From NCBI GenBank assembly GCA_009363875.1, contig CM018683.1, positions 67,256,187 to 67,320,186 on the forward strand: 64,000 nucleotides of DNA, in the 5' to 3' direction. The notes under the pieces were generated by a model. The model worked only from the letters and a program-made list of their open reading frames with translations. It was not told the DNA's origin and searched no databases. Each line of letters starts with the position of its first letter. Positions within the stretch are counted from its first letter, which is position 1. Source of the stretch: Mikania micrantha (Eukaryota > Streptophyta > Magnoliopsida > Asterales > Asteraceae). The position numbers and the translations under genes are program-made. Of this stretch, positions 22,862-34,755 are shown one piece after another.

Positions 22862-25286
22862 TGTAACAATCGAATAATTAGCATATTCGATCGTGTATGA
22901 AATCCACGTTGACTTGACAACTGAAATTATTACAGGATGATAGTAAGCGGAAAATGGTGAACGTGGGCGAAAACCGTGCGCGAAACGGAGTTACGGATTG
23001 TCCGGAATCGCGAAACGAAGAAAAATCTCAAAGTATGGAACTTTTGGACTCGTCGCGGTACGCGACGAAGAGGATAAGGATTCTTCGCGGTACGCGATGG
23101 ACCAAAATATCTGAAATCCTCTGGATTTCTTCGCGGTACGCGAAGTCCTAATTGGCTCCTCGTCGCGGTACGCGACGGGTGAGGCGGTGGAGAAAGTTGA
23201 TTACTTCATCCAGAATTCACGCAGAAGATTATTATCTTCTTCTTCTCGAACTTAAACTCTTCACAGACGAACCACCACCTACTTCCACCATCTAAACTTC
23301 AATTTGAAGCTGCCAAACTTCAAGGATCGCACCAGGGAACGTGTTTACAAGTCCTGATCGTTGTTTTAGCCGCAGAAATCCGTCTGATTAGGTAATGATT
23401 AGTTTTTAACATTCTAGTGTGATTTTAATTGATTAGATCTTGATTTTGAACGTAATGACATGGTTAGGATTGTTGATTATTGTCTAGATGATGGCTAGGA
23501 TTGATTAGAAATGAAGAACACAATGTTCTAACGGTTAAATCCTTGTTTTGATCCGTTGTAATGCCCGGTTTGCATGAAATCACAACTATGATATAAATGG
23601 TTTAATCCATTTGATTATGACAATGTAGGTGATTAGCTTGGTTAATCGTTGAAATACAAAGGTTAAATCTAAGTGTTTCAAACTAATCACAATCATTAAC
23701 ATACTCCTTGGAACGATTATCTGGTGTTTATGATAACAGTCATATTAGTATGTTAAACATGGTTATTAAACCTATTCTAAGACTACAATGTGATATTTCA
23801 TGATATTTGGGCAATCAATGATAAGGATTGATCATTTATAAGCCATTAATCTGTTTAGGAACTGTTTTAGCATTATAATCAACAACATTAACTATTTGAT
23901 GACTTTTAAAGCAATGTCTTTGACATTGAACGTTCAGAAAGATCTAATCAATAGGTTAAAACATAAATAACTTATTAAGTGCAAACTAATGCAGAATTAC
24001 ACCATTAGTACCAGTTTACGAGGAATCTTGCTACTGTAAAATATCAGGTGAGTTCTTAAAGCCCTGTTTTAAATGTTTTATCATTTTGGGCTGATACGCA
24101 TGTTATAAAGTTCTTTTATGAAAATGATTGTATGTATGTATGTATAAAGTATTGTATGAAAGTGATTTTAACCTGATTTTATGAAAATGATTATGGTCAG
24201 GTAAAACATGTTTACAGATAAAGAAAGTTTACAGATAAAGAATGTTTATAGATAAAGAATGTTTTAAAGAAAAGAATGTTTTAAGTCTCAACTATGATTG
24301 AGAAGTAAATGATTTTAAGAATTTTAGCTGAGATGTAATGAATATGTTAAGTCTCAATGATGATTGAGAAGTAAATGATTTTTAAGAATCTCAGCTGAAA
24401 TATAATGAATGTTTTAAAGTCTCAACTGCGATTGAGAAAGAAATGATTTTAAAGGACTCAACCGAGGTTGAGTAGGAAATGAGGTTTTGCTATCTGCAGT
24501 TGGGCAAAACTTGAACACTACGGTGAAAGGAGCCGTTTATGATGATGATGGTTTAAATGATTTAAACCGTATTATGTATGAATGATATATGTAAAGAAGT
24601 CTTGTACCGGTATGAGCCGTCAATTTCCGTTGATGGTTAAAGAGTCCTGTGGAAACATAGGCCTGCCGACTGTGTGTCGCCAGTTCAGTTAAAGAAATCT
24701 TAGGCATGCTTGAGTTATCAGCTGCGCGTTGATAGTGTTAAAGAAATCTTATACATGTATGAGTTATCAGCTGCGAGTTGATAGTTTAAGAGCCTTGTGC
24801 TGCACAAGCCTGTTTGACTTCAGGGTCAGCAGTTGACGGTGAAGTTCCTTCGCTGTATGAATGATGTTATGATGATATCTATGTTATGTAAGTATGTTAT
24901 GATGCTATGTATGTGATGAAAGTATGATATGAGAACAGGTATGTTATGTATTTAAATCATGTCATATGATGACATGAAGGAATAAAGACTATTCTAGAAA
25001 TAAACGTAGAACTCACCAGCGTAAAGCTGACTTGTTTTACATGCATATCAGGTTGAATAGTGTGAGAAGGGAGACCAGGAGGGCTCATGGCATACGTTGA
25101 AGACTACCCCTGGCATAGACCGGCTATGTTATAAACCTAATAATGATATGAACTATGTATTAATGGTTGTTTAGGTTTGTATAATATTTTATGTAATCGC
25201 CTTAAATTCCGCTGCTATGTTAATGTAAATATGAAATAAAGAGTATGGGTTTGATGATTACCAACCGAGGGGCTCGGGGCCTCTCA
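22862..25286 (+). repeat. 5' LTR of gypsy B
   Basis: 2425-bp direct repeat of 30243-33239. It contains four GC-rich hairpins near its start (23050-23178) and repeated GATTGAGAAGTAAATGA units at about 24290-24480. Confidence 0.93.
23050..23178 (+). repeat. Four GC-rich hairpins with a GTA loop in the gypsy B LTR
   Basis: Stem-loops of the form CGTCGCG-GTA-CGCGACG (about 23051-23067 and 23161-23177) and CTTCGCG-GTA-CGCGAAG (about 23131-23147), plus one with a mismatch in an outer pair (about 23085-23101). The core and loop are constant while the outer pairs change on both arms. The same series stands in the 3' LTR at about 30431-30558. Confidence 0.75.
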
Positions 25287-25289
25287 AGT

Positions 25290-25303
25290 TGGTATCAGAG
25301 CCA
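25290..25303 (+). other. Primer binding site of gypsy B
   Basis: TGGTATCAGAGCCA, complementary to initiator-Met tRNA, three bases inside the LTR. Confidence 0.92.
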
Positions 25304-25615
25304 TAGTTTGAGAAATCCGGTCATCCCTAATGGCTGGACTTAGACTGAAAATGGGACAGAATGAATGCCAGTCAAGGGTAGTTTGACGCCATGAGCATAT
25401 GACCTTAGAGCTTTGTTATGTTTAAGATATAGATTAAATTAGCATGATGTTGCGAATGATAATATGTTCATGATTGGGAATGTTTAGAACTTATAAGTGA
25501 GGTAAATAGTTAATTACACTTGATCAACGTCATTAACAATTTACAATGCTTATCATGTCCTGAATTATTACCTTGATTGACACATGGTTGTTTGCAATAT
25601 GTATAGAAAACTAAA

Positions 25616-28600
25616 ATGGCAGGAGAAAGAAAGAAGGTGGACATGGTAGAGGTCGAGGCCGACCACCTAAAAATAAGAAGCAAACTGAGGAAGTACCAGT
25701 GAATAATGAGGAAACCGAAGTTAACACTGAAGAAGAAAATGAAGAGGAAGAACTTAGACTTGAACCAGTGGTGGTAAAGGCAATATCTAATGAAGTTCGT
25801 AAAATTTTAAAAGACCTATTACCTTCAGATAGAACCAAAGTCGAAAAGGAAACTACTAAAGAAGGAGCTACTGAGGAAGGAGAGAAAGCTAAAAGCTCTA
25901 ACATAGAGCACGATGAAGATGAGGTATTGATCATAAATGCTAAAGGTAAGGGTTCGGGTACAAAGGAACCCAAAGGATGTGATTATAAAGCTTTTAAAGG
26001 GTGCAACTCCACCATTTGATGGTAAGAAAGATGCGGTGGCTACCTGCCATTGGGTTTCGGCTATGGAGGCGGTTATCAATATCAGTGAATGCCGGGAAGA
26101 TCAAGCTGTGAAATTTGCAGCTCATTCATTTACTGAGGAAGCTCTACATTGGTGGAACATAGTCAAGCAGTCAAAGACCACTGCTAATGTGGAAGGCTTA
26201 AGATGGGAAGACTTAAAAGAATTGGTTACAAAACACTTTTGTCCAAAGAATGAAATTGATAAAATCGAACGGGAATTTCTGACTTTGAAAGCTGGACGTA
26301 TGAATCATCGGCAATATACGTCAAAATTTAATGAAACGTCAAGACTGGTTCCTCATTTGTAAACACGGAGGAACGTAGGATGAAGTTATATGTGGAAGGA
26401 CTACCACCTAGGGTCCGAACACATGTAAAGGCGCATGCTCCCAGAACTTTTGAATCGGCCGTGGAGATTAGCGGTATTGTCTGGGATGATGTGTTGGAAG
26501 CAGAACCAATAAAGGAAGAACCTAAGCAAAAGTGGTCATCTAGATTTAAAAGAAACCGAAATGACAAACCAGGGCCCCCTATAAAAAGGTTTAGAAGGGA
26601 AGAATTTGAAACATGCACTAAGTGCGGAAGGAAGCATGGGGGAGAATGTCGCCTGGGGACTACTTTGTGCTACCGTTGTGGAAAAACTGGACACCTCTCG
26701 TATAATTGTCCAACAATACTAAAGTGTTACAATTGTGGTGGAATCGGTCACGTGAGCAAGAATTGTGTTAAACCAAAGATAATGCCTACTGAAGCCAGCA
26801 AACCTGAAAGTAGCAAGGGAGGTAATAAGCAAAAGGCAAAAGCTCGTGCCTTTACTATGACTAAGGATCAGGCAGATAAAGACCCGGATGTGGTGACAGG
26901 TACATTCTTGATTAATGATATCCCTGCTTCAGTGCTATTTGATTCTGGTGCAAGTATGAGCTTTGTGGCTATTACTTTTTGCGATAAACTGCGTGTTAAT
27001 GTTAAAAAGATAGAAATTGCCTTTAACATAGAAACTGCTCTTGGTAAATCCACTAGAGTAACGGAGGCTATTGATGATGATTGTTACATTAATATAGAAG
27101 GTCATAGATTCCCTGTTGAGTTGTTTGTGATTACGTTAGGAGGTTTTGATGTAGTCTTGGGCATGGATTGGTTGGCCAAACATGAGGCTAACATTGTCTG
27201 TCGACGAAATATGATTCTCTTAACGGCTCTTAATGGGAGTCCAGTAACGATTTACGGGGATAAAGTGTTCAACGCGCCTAAAGTCATTTCAATGATTAAG
27301 GCGAGTGAATTTATGAGGCGAGGGTGTGGGGCTTATCTGGCCTATGTTATTGATAAAGAATCTAAAGTAAAAGAATTGGAAGACGTACCCGTGGTGTGTA
27401 ACTTTCCTGATGTATTTCCTGAGGATTTGCCAGGAATTCCACCTGATCGGGAAATCGAATTCCAAATTGATGTTGTGCCAGGAGCTCAACCGGTCGCCAA
27501 GGCACCGTACCGTCTGGCTCCAACAGAGATGAAAGAATTAATGACCCAACTACAAGACCTTCTAGACAAAGGTTTTATACGACCAAGTGTGTCACCTTGG
27601 GGTGCACCAGTGTTGTTTGTCAAGAAAAAGGACGGAAGTATGAGAATGTGTATTGATTATAGGGAATTGAATAAGCTTACAATAAAGAATAAGTATCCGT
27701 TACCAAGAATTGATGATCTATTTGACCAATTACAAGGTGCAAGTTGGTTTTCTAAAATAGATCTCAGATCAGGGTATCATCAACTAAAGGTGAGAGAACA
27801 AGATATTCCAAAGACAGCATTTCGCACACGTTATGGACATTATGAGTTCCTTGTAATGTCTTTTGGGTTAACAAACGCTCCTGCAGCATTTATGGATTTG
27901 ATGAATCGGGTGTGCAGACCTATGTTAGACCGATCGATGATTGTGTTTATTGACGACATCTTGATATACTCAAGGAGTGAAGGTGATCATGCGTGTCATA
28001 TCCGGGAAGTTCTTGAAATACTAAGAAGAGAAAAGCTATATGCTAAGTTCTCTAAATGTGCCTTTTGGTTACGAGAAGTGCAGTTCCTAGGTCATGTTAT
28101 TAGTCCAGAAGGCATAATGGTAGACCCAGCTAAAGTAGAAGCAGTAATGAAATGGAATCCTCCGAAACCACCAACGTGGTTTTCTCGGATTAGCAGGTTA
28201 TTACAGAAGATTTATTCATGATTTTTCTAGGACTGCTACACCGTTGACAAAATTGACAAGGAAGGAAGTAAAATATGATTGGGGTCCAACTCAGGTTCAA
28301 GCTTTTGAAGAACTAAAGAAGAGGTTAACCGAAGCTCCTATTTTAGCATTACCGGATGGTAATGAAGACATGGTGGTATACTCAGATGCGTCTTATCTGG
28401 GTTTGGGTTGTGTACTTATGCAAAGGGGAAAGGTAATAGCATATGCCTCAAGACAATTGAAAACCCATGAAACAAATTATCCAACACATGATTTGGAATT
28501 GGCCGCTGTGGTATTTGCTTTAAAAATTTGGAGGCACTATTTATATGGAGTCAAGTGTACAATATACACAGATCATAAAAGCTTAAAATACTTCTTTGAA

Positions 28601-30202
28601 CAGAAAGACTTGAATATGAGACAAAGAAGATGGCTTGAGCTACTTAAAGATTATGACTGTGAGATCTTGTATCACCCGGGAAAAGCCAATGTGGTGGCTG
28701 ATGCACTAAGTCGCAAGACAGAACACTCTGCTATACAAGTTAAGTCTTACAGTTTGGTAATCACACCAGATTTTCTAAATGAACTCAAGGATGCGCAGAA
28801 GGAAGGATTAAAGGAAGAAAATGTGGGATTCGAAAGAATATTTGGTCAAGTTAAGAATCTAGAAGAAAATGAATGTGGTGTTAAGATCCGATTTAATCGA
28901 ATGTGGGTTCCACGAAATGGGGACATCAGGTCAAGGATTCCAGACGAAGCACATAAGTCACGTTACTCTATTCATCCTGGTGCAACGAAAATGTATCAAG
29001 ACCTTCGAAAGGATTATTGGTGGCCAGGTATGAAGTTTAATGTAATGCAGTACGTAAACAAATGCTTGACATGTGTGCAAGTAAAGGCTGAACATCAGAA
29101 ACCCTATGGTTATGTGCAACCTTTAGAAGTCCCGGAATGGAAATGGGAACACATCACCATGGATTTTATTACTAAATTGCCTCTCACGACGAAACGTCAT
29201 GATACTATTTGGGTGATTGTAGACCGATTAACAAAAAGTGCTCATTTCTTTCCTATACGTGAGACTTATACGTCAGAGAAACTGTCTGAGTTATTTGTGA
29301 AAAAGATCATTACAAGACATGGAGTTCCAGTTTCTATAGTGTCCGATCGTGACACACGATTTGTTTCAAGATTCTGGAAACAGTTTCATGAATCAATGGG
29401 TACAAGACTCAATATCAGCACTGCATATCATCCTCAAACAGACGGACAGTCTGAAAGGACTATCCAAACCTTAGAAGATATGTTGAGAGCTTGTATTATT
29501 GATTTTGGTGGTAGCTGGGATGATCATTTACCATTAGTGGAATTCTCATACAACAACAGCTATCATGCTAGTATTGGCATGCCACCATATGAGGCATTGT
29601 ACGGACGGCGTTGTAGAACACCTGTGTGTTGGGGAGGAGTAGGACAGAAAGAAGTGGGAAGCAAAGCTGCATTATTAGATTTGACAGAAAAGCTTCAACT
29701 AGTTAAAGCGCGAATGAAAGCTGCATAGGATCGACAAAAGTCCTATGCCGACAAAAGACGGAGACCAATAAAGTTTGAAGTAGGTGATCAGGTATTGTTA
29801 AAAGTTTCACCATGGAAAGGAATTATTAGATTTAGGAAAAGAGGGAAGCTGAGTCCGAGATTTATTGGACCTTTTCGAGTAATGGCACGGGTCGGTAAGG
29901 TAGCTTACCGATTAAATCTGCCAGATGAACTGAGTGGAATTCATCCGACATTTCACGTTTCACATCTGAGAAAATGCCTAGCGGATGATGTAGCATATGT
30001 GCCTTTAAATGATATTGAAGTTGATGAAAGGTTAAACTACATAGAAGAACCCGTTGCAATTGTTGAAACGAAGGAAAAACGATTACGTAACAAGACGATT
30101 AGACAAGTTAAGGTTCAATGGAAACACCGAAAAGGATCTGAGGCGACATGGGAGACTGAAGACGAGATGAAACGACTCTACCCACATTTGTTTGAAACGT
30201 AA
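25616..30202 (+). pseudogene. Gypsy B gag-pol, frameshifted
   Basis: Remnant polyprotein gene. It begins at ATG 25616 (MAGERKK) and shifts frame near 25640, near 25995 and near 26360, all in gag (HSFTEEALHWWN, HFCPKNEIDKIEREF). From 26380 to 28221 one frame carries knuckles CYRCGKTGHLSYNC and CYNCGGIGHVSKNC, protease LFDSGASMSF and RT with SPWGAPVLFVKKKDG and FIDDILIYS. A frameshift near 28180 lies at the RT/RNase H junction. From 28244 come RNase H (YSDASYLGLGC), the integrase zinc region and core (MDFITKLP, VSDRDTRF, HPQTDGQSERT). A TAG at 29726-29728 then separates the tail (29795-30202), which ends in a chromodomain-like stretch. The residues are otherwise well conserved, so decay is recent or partly sequencing indels. 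Confidence 0.9.
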
Positions 30203-30228
30203 CAGGTTTCGAGGACGAAACCTATTGT

Positions 30229-30240
30229 AAGGAGGGTAGA
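30229..30240 (+). other. Polypurine tract of gypsy B
   Basis: AAGGAGGGTAGA ends two bases before the 3' LTR. Confidence 0.75.
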
Positions 30241-30242
30241 TT

Positions 30243-33239
30243 TGTAACAACCGAATAATTAGCATATTTGATCGTGTATGAAATCCACGTTGACTTGACA
30301 ACTGAAATTATTACAGGATGATAGTAAGCGGGAAATGGTGAACGTGGGCGAAAACCGTGCGCGAAACAGAGTTATGGATTGTCCGGAATCGCGAAACGAA
30401 GAAAAATCTCAAAGTATGGAACTTTTGGACTCGTCGCGGTACGCGACGAAGAGGCTAAGGATTCTTCGCGGTACGCGATGGACCAAAATATCAGAAATCC
30501 TCCGGATTTCTTCGCGGTACGCGAAGCCCTAATTGGCTCCTCGTCGCGGTACGCGACGGGTGAGGCGGTGGAGAAAGTTGATTACTTCATCCAGAATTCA
30601 CGCAGAAGATTATTATCTTCTTCTTCTCGAACTTAAACTCTTCACAGACGAACCACCACCTACTTCCACCATCTAAACTTCAATTTGAAGCTGCCAAACT
30701 TCAAGGATCGCACCAGGGAACGTGTTTACAAGTCCTGATCGTTGTTTTAGCCGCAGAAATCCGTCTGATTAGGTAATGATTAGTTTTTAACATTCTAGTG
30801 TGATTTTAATTGATTAGATCTTGATTTTGAACGTAATGACATGGTTAGGATTGTTGATTATTGTCTAGATGATGGCTAGGATTGATTAGAAATGAAGAAC
30901 ACAATGTTCTAACGGTTAAATCCTTGTTTTGATCCGTTGTAATGCCCGGTTTGCATGAAATCACAACTATGATATAAATGGTTTAATCCATTTGATTATG
31001 ACAATGTAGGTGATTAGCTTGGTTAATCGTTGAAATACAAAGGTTAAATCTAAGTGTTTCAAACTAATCACAATCATTAACATACTCCTTGGAACGATTA
31101 TCTGGTGTTTATGATAACAGTCATATTAGTATGTTAAACATGGTTATTAAACCTATTCTAAGACTACAATGTGATATTTCATGATATTTGGGCAATCAAT
31201 GATAAGGATTGATCATTTCTAAGCCATTAATCTGTTTAGGAACTGTTTTAGCATTATAATCAACAACATTAACTATTTGATGACTTTTAAGGCAATGTCT
31301 TTGACATTGAACGTTCAGAAAGATCTAATCAATAGGTTAAAACATAAATAACTTATTAAGTGCAAACTAATGCAGAATTACACCATTAGTACCAGTTTAC
31401 GAGGAATCTTGCTACTGTAAAATATCAGGTGAGTTCTTAAAGCCCTGTTTTAAATGTTTTATCATTTTGGGCTGATACGCATGTTATAAAGTTCTTTTAT
31501 GAAAATGATTGTATGTATGTATAAAGTATTGTATGAAAGTGATTTTAACCTGATTATGGTAAGGTAAAACATGTTTACAGATAAAGAAAGTTTACAGATA
31601 AAGAATGTTTATAGATAAATGAATGTTTTAAAGAAAAGAATGTTTTAAGTCTCAACTATAGGGGTGTTCAAATTCGGATATCCGGAGGTTCGGATATCCG
31701 AAAATTTCGGATAGTGGTTTTCACTATCTGAATCCGAATCCGAAATTTCGGATATCCGAACTTCGGATCGGATATCCGAAATTTCGGATTCGGATTCGGA
31801 TATCCGTTCGGATATCCGAACTCTAAAAAAAGTGACTTTTTTTAAAAAAAAATACATCCGGATATCCGAAAATGTGAAAAATATCCGAAATATCCGAAAA
31901 ACTATCCGAATATCCGAAAAACTATCTGAAATATCCGAAAAAATATCCGCATATCCGAAAAAATATCCGAATATCCGAAAAACTATCCGAAATATCCGAA
32001 AAAATATCCGAATATCCGAAAAAATATCCGAATATCCGAAAAATATCCGGAAAAAATTAACTATTTCGGATAGTTCGGATATCCGAACTATCCGAAATTT
32101 TTCAAAATTACTATCCGAATCCGAATCCGAACTTCCGGATATCCGAACTTCCGGATATCCGAACTTCCGGATATTTCGGATACGGATTTTCGGATATTTC
32201 GATTTCGGATTCGGATACGGATTTTTTTGAACACCCCTACTCAACTATGATTGAGAAGTAAATGATTTTAAGAATTTCAGCTGAGATGTAATGAATATGT
32301 TAAGCCTCAATGATGATTGAGAAGTAAATGATTTTTAAGAATCTCAGCTGAAATATAATGAATGTTTTAAAGTCTCAACTGCGATTGAGAAAGAAATGAT
32401 TTTAAAGGACTCAACCGAGGTTGAGTAGGAAATGAGGTTTTGCTATCTGCAGTTGGGCAAAACTTGAACACTACGGTGAAAGGAGCCGTTTATGATGATG
32501 ATGGTTTAAATGATTTAAACCGTATTATGTATGAATGATATATGTAAAGAAGTCTTGTACCGGTATGAGCCGTCAATTTCCGTTGATGGTTAAAGAGTCC
32601 TGTGGAAACATAGGCCTGCCGACTGTGTGTCGCCAGTTCAGTTAAAGAAATCTTAGGCATGCTTGAGTTATCAGCTGCGCGTTGATAGTGTTAAAGAAAT
32701 CTTATACATGTATGAGTTATCAGCTGCGAGTTGATAGTTTAAGAGCCTTGTGCTGCACAAGCCTGTTTGACTTCAGGGTCAGCAGTTGACGGTGAAGTTC
32801 CTTCGCTGTATGAATGATGTTATGATGATATCTATGTTATGTAAGTATGTTATGATGCTATGTATGTGATGAAAGTATGATATGAGAACAGGTATGTTAT
32901 GTATTTAAATCATGTCATATGATGACATGAAGGAATAAAGACTATTCTAGAAATAAACGTAGAACTCACCAGCGTAAAGCTGACTTGTTTTACATGCATA
33001 TCAGGTTGAATAGTGTGAGAAGGGAGACCAGGAGGGCTCATGGCATACGTTGAAGACTACCCCTGGCATAGACCGGCTATGTTATAAACCTAATAATGAT
33101 ATGAACTATGTATTAATGGTTGTCTAGGTTTGTATAATATTTTATGTAATCGCCTTAAATTCCGCTGCTATGTTAATGTAAATATGAAATAAAGAGTATG
33201 GGTTTGATGATTACCAACCGAGGGGCTCGGGGCCTCTCA
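30243..33239 (+). repeat. 3' LTR of gypsy B, with MITE insertion
   Basis: Partner of 22862-25286. By eye the differences are few and concentrated in the first 300 bp, apart from the 581-bp insertion at 31659-32239 and short deletions near 31515-31560. Confidence 0.93.
31659..32239. mobile_element. hAT-type MITE made of ATATCCGAA repeats
   Basis: A 581-bp insertion with terminal inverted repeats TAGGGGTGTTCAAA / TTTGAACACCCCTA. It is flanked by the 8-bp duplication CTCAACTA (31651-31658 and 32240-32247). The empty site is seen in the 5' LTR near 24290. An 8-bp duplication with this TIR is diagnostic of hAT. The interior is almost entirely tandem and inverted ATATCCGAA / TTCGGATAT units. Long open frames on both strands (31645-32244, 31832-32230) are repeat artefacts. 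Confidence 0.9.
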
Positions 33240-33775
33240 AATTGCTTTATAATAAGTTAGTATTTTAAATTCACGTGTTAAAATTTTAACTAATTATTCA
33301 TTTATTGATTGAAATGATTATAACAATAAAAATGGATCGGAATTTAAAATGTGATTAGAGTATTCTCCTTCTAATATTCATTACTCAAAATATAAGAGAA
33401 ACTATTTAGTAAATGAATAAATTCTACTGTTTTAATTTCAAATATTCAACAATAACGTTTACCTAAATTTATCCACTAATTTCGCAATCTTTTAAATACA
33501 TATAAAAAATACAATAATGTATACTTAAATATGAAAATAATTAAAAATAATAATAGTTTAATTTTTAAATTTATCCTCATTGATTATCGATCAATTTATC
33601 TTTTACTATGTCATGCAAAACTATGAAGATATGATCCCAATAGAGGAAAAAATAGCTTGTAAAATGATTGAATTCATAACGTTTTATTTCGATTGTAATT
33701 ATATCATTTTGTTAATTTTTTTTAATTGCGTCTTAACACTATGTCAACCCGTATGTTACACGAGTTACTAACATA

Positions 33776-33781
<6 letters not shown>
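33240..33781. other. Segment X copy 1, 3' piece
   Basis: AT-rich intergenic DNA matching 43930-44229 and 47472-47715. It shares the CATGCAAAACTATGAAGATA stretch and the end GAGTTACTAACATAGT. A 63-codon open frame at 33580-33771 is not preserved in the other copy (47414-47602 differs in start and end), so no gene is called. Confidence 0.7.

Positions 33782-33806
<25 letters not shown>
33782..33806. repeat. (TA)n microsatellite
   Basis: Pure TA repeat at the left boundary of a fold-back element. Confidence 0.95.
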
Positions 33807-34069
33807 AGGTGTGGTTTCTTTGTTATCCCATGCTTATCGCGTTAACCGAATAACTGCATTTATTAATTTGGGGTACACATTAAAGTAAATATAAAGATGT
33901 AGATTTCTTCTACTTTTTTTATTAATGTAAGTGGGCCAATACATTAATTACATTAATTAAAAAATAAAAGAAAACTTAAAGCTTTATACTTATTTTAATG
34001 TGGTCTCCATGTTAATAAAATGTGGTTATTCGGTTAACACAATAAAGGATAGTTAAATTTTGATCATCT

Positions 34070-34071
<2 letters not shown>
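33807..34071. mobile_element. (TA)n-bounded fold-back element, GTTAACCGAATAAC family
   Basis: 265-bp imperfect palindrome. Left arm carries GCGTTAACCGAATAACTGCA; the right arm has the reverse form TTATTCGGTTAACACAATAA. (TA)n on both sides. Its partner in the other tandem unit is 47735-48003. Confidence 0.75.

Positions 34072-34108
<37 letters not shown>
34072..34108. repeat. (TA)n microsatellite
   Basis: TA repeat at the right boundary of the preceding fold-back. Confidence 0.95.
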
Positions 34109-34111
<3 letters not shown>

Positions 34112-34641
34112 GGTTAAATTCCGTGTCTTCCACGTGTTTAATAAATTAAATGTTCTACACTTTATAATAAAAATTAATATCTATAAAAACAAATGTATTA
34201 CATTAGTTGAATGACCATGTGTATTACAAAAGTTGAATAAAAATACAATATAATTTGTTAATACATACAGTTGATAAACTATATCATTAAAAATATGATA
34301 ATTATAAACTTTGTTAATTTTTAAAAGAAATTGTTTTTAATTGTGTAGTAACGTTTCTATGTAAATGATAAATATTAACTTTATTAAAATATTGTCTTTT
34401 AAGTAATTTTTTATAATAGTTAAATTAAATTAAATTACAACTAATATTAAAACATATAAAAATTAAAAGTTTGATTTTTTAAGAAATTAATTAATAAAAT
34501 AATTTGTCAAATTTATTAATTATTACTATTAATAAATGAATGTTAATAAATGAATTAATGCTTTAAATTTAGGTGGGAAGATATAGTAAAACATGCTTCA
34601 TTGCATTACAAGTGACAAACAAAAACTTTATTTATTATATT
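34109..34641. other. AT-rich intergenic DNA
   Basis: No gene, repeat boundary or RNA signal recognised. Confidence 0.6.
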
Positions 34642-34658
34642 AGATATATATATATATA

Positions 34659-34740
34659 GGGGATTGTTCAAATGTTAACCCTTCATTATTGCGATAACCG
34701 AATAACTGCATCCCACATTAAAGAAAATCTAAAGGTGTAG
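34659..34740. mobile_element. Truncated fold-back element, left arm only
   Basis: Starts GGGGATTGTTCAAATGTTAACC after (TA)n and carries GATAACCGAATAACTGCA of the same family as 33807-34071. It is cut off at an imperfect TA run (34741-34755) where the next element begins. Confidence 0.6.
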
Positions 34741-34755
34741 ATATATATAGATATA

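Larger units (their letters stand above)
22862..33239 (+). mobile_element. Degenerate Ty3/gypsy element, gypsy B
   Basis: A full-length LTR retrotransposon flanked by AATTG (22857-22861 and 33240-33244). LTRs start TGTAACAA and end CCTCTCA. The 5' LTR is 2425 bp; the 3' LTR is 2997 bp because of a MITE insertion. The internal part has an iMet primer site, gag with zinc knuckles, protease, RT, RNase H, integrase and a chromodomain-like tail, but several frameshifts and a stop. Domain order and tail resemble gypsy A, so it is probably a related chromovirus; the two share little nucleotide similarity. Confidence 0.94.

Noticed and set aside
23050..23178. CRISPR-like regularity of four short palindromes
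   Set aside because: Plant retrotransposon LTR; spacers are unequal (about 17 to 29 bases) and the series is duplicated only because LTRs are.
31645..32244. 200-codon open frame on the minus strand and 132 codons on the plus strand
   Set aside because: Both are translations of ATATCCGAA tandem repeats in a hAT MITE; the peptide is a repeated RIFGYF-like artefact.
33580..33771. Possible small gene, also partly at 47414-47602
   Set aside because: Start and end differ between the two segment copies and no family is recognisable; conserved bases reflect recent duplication.
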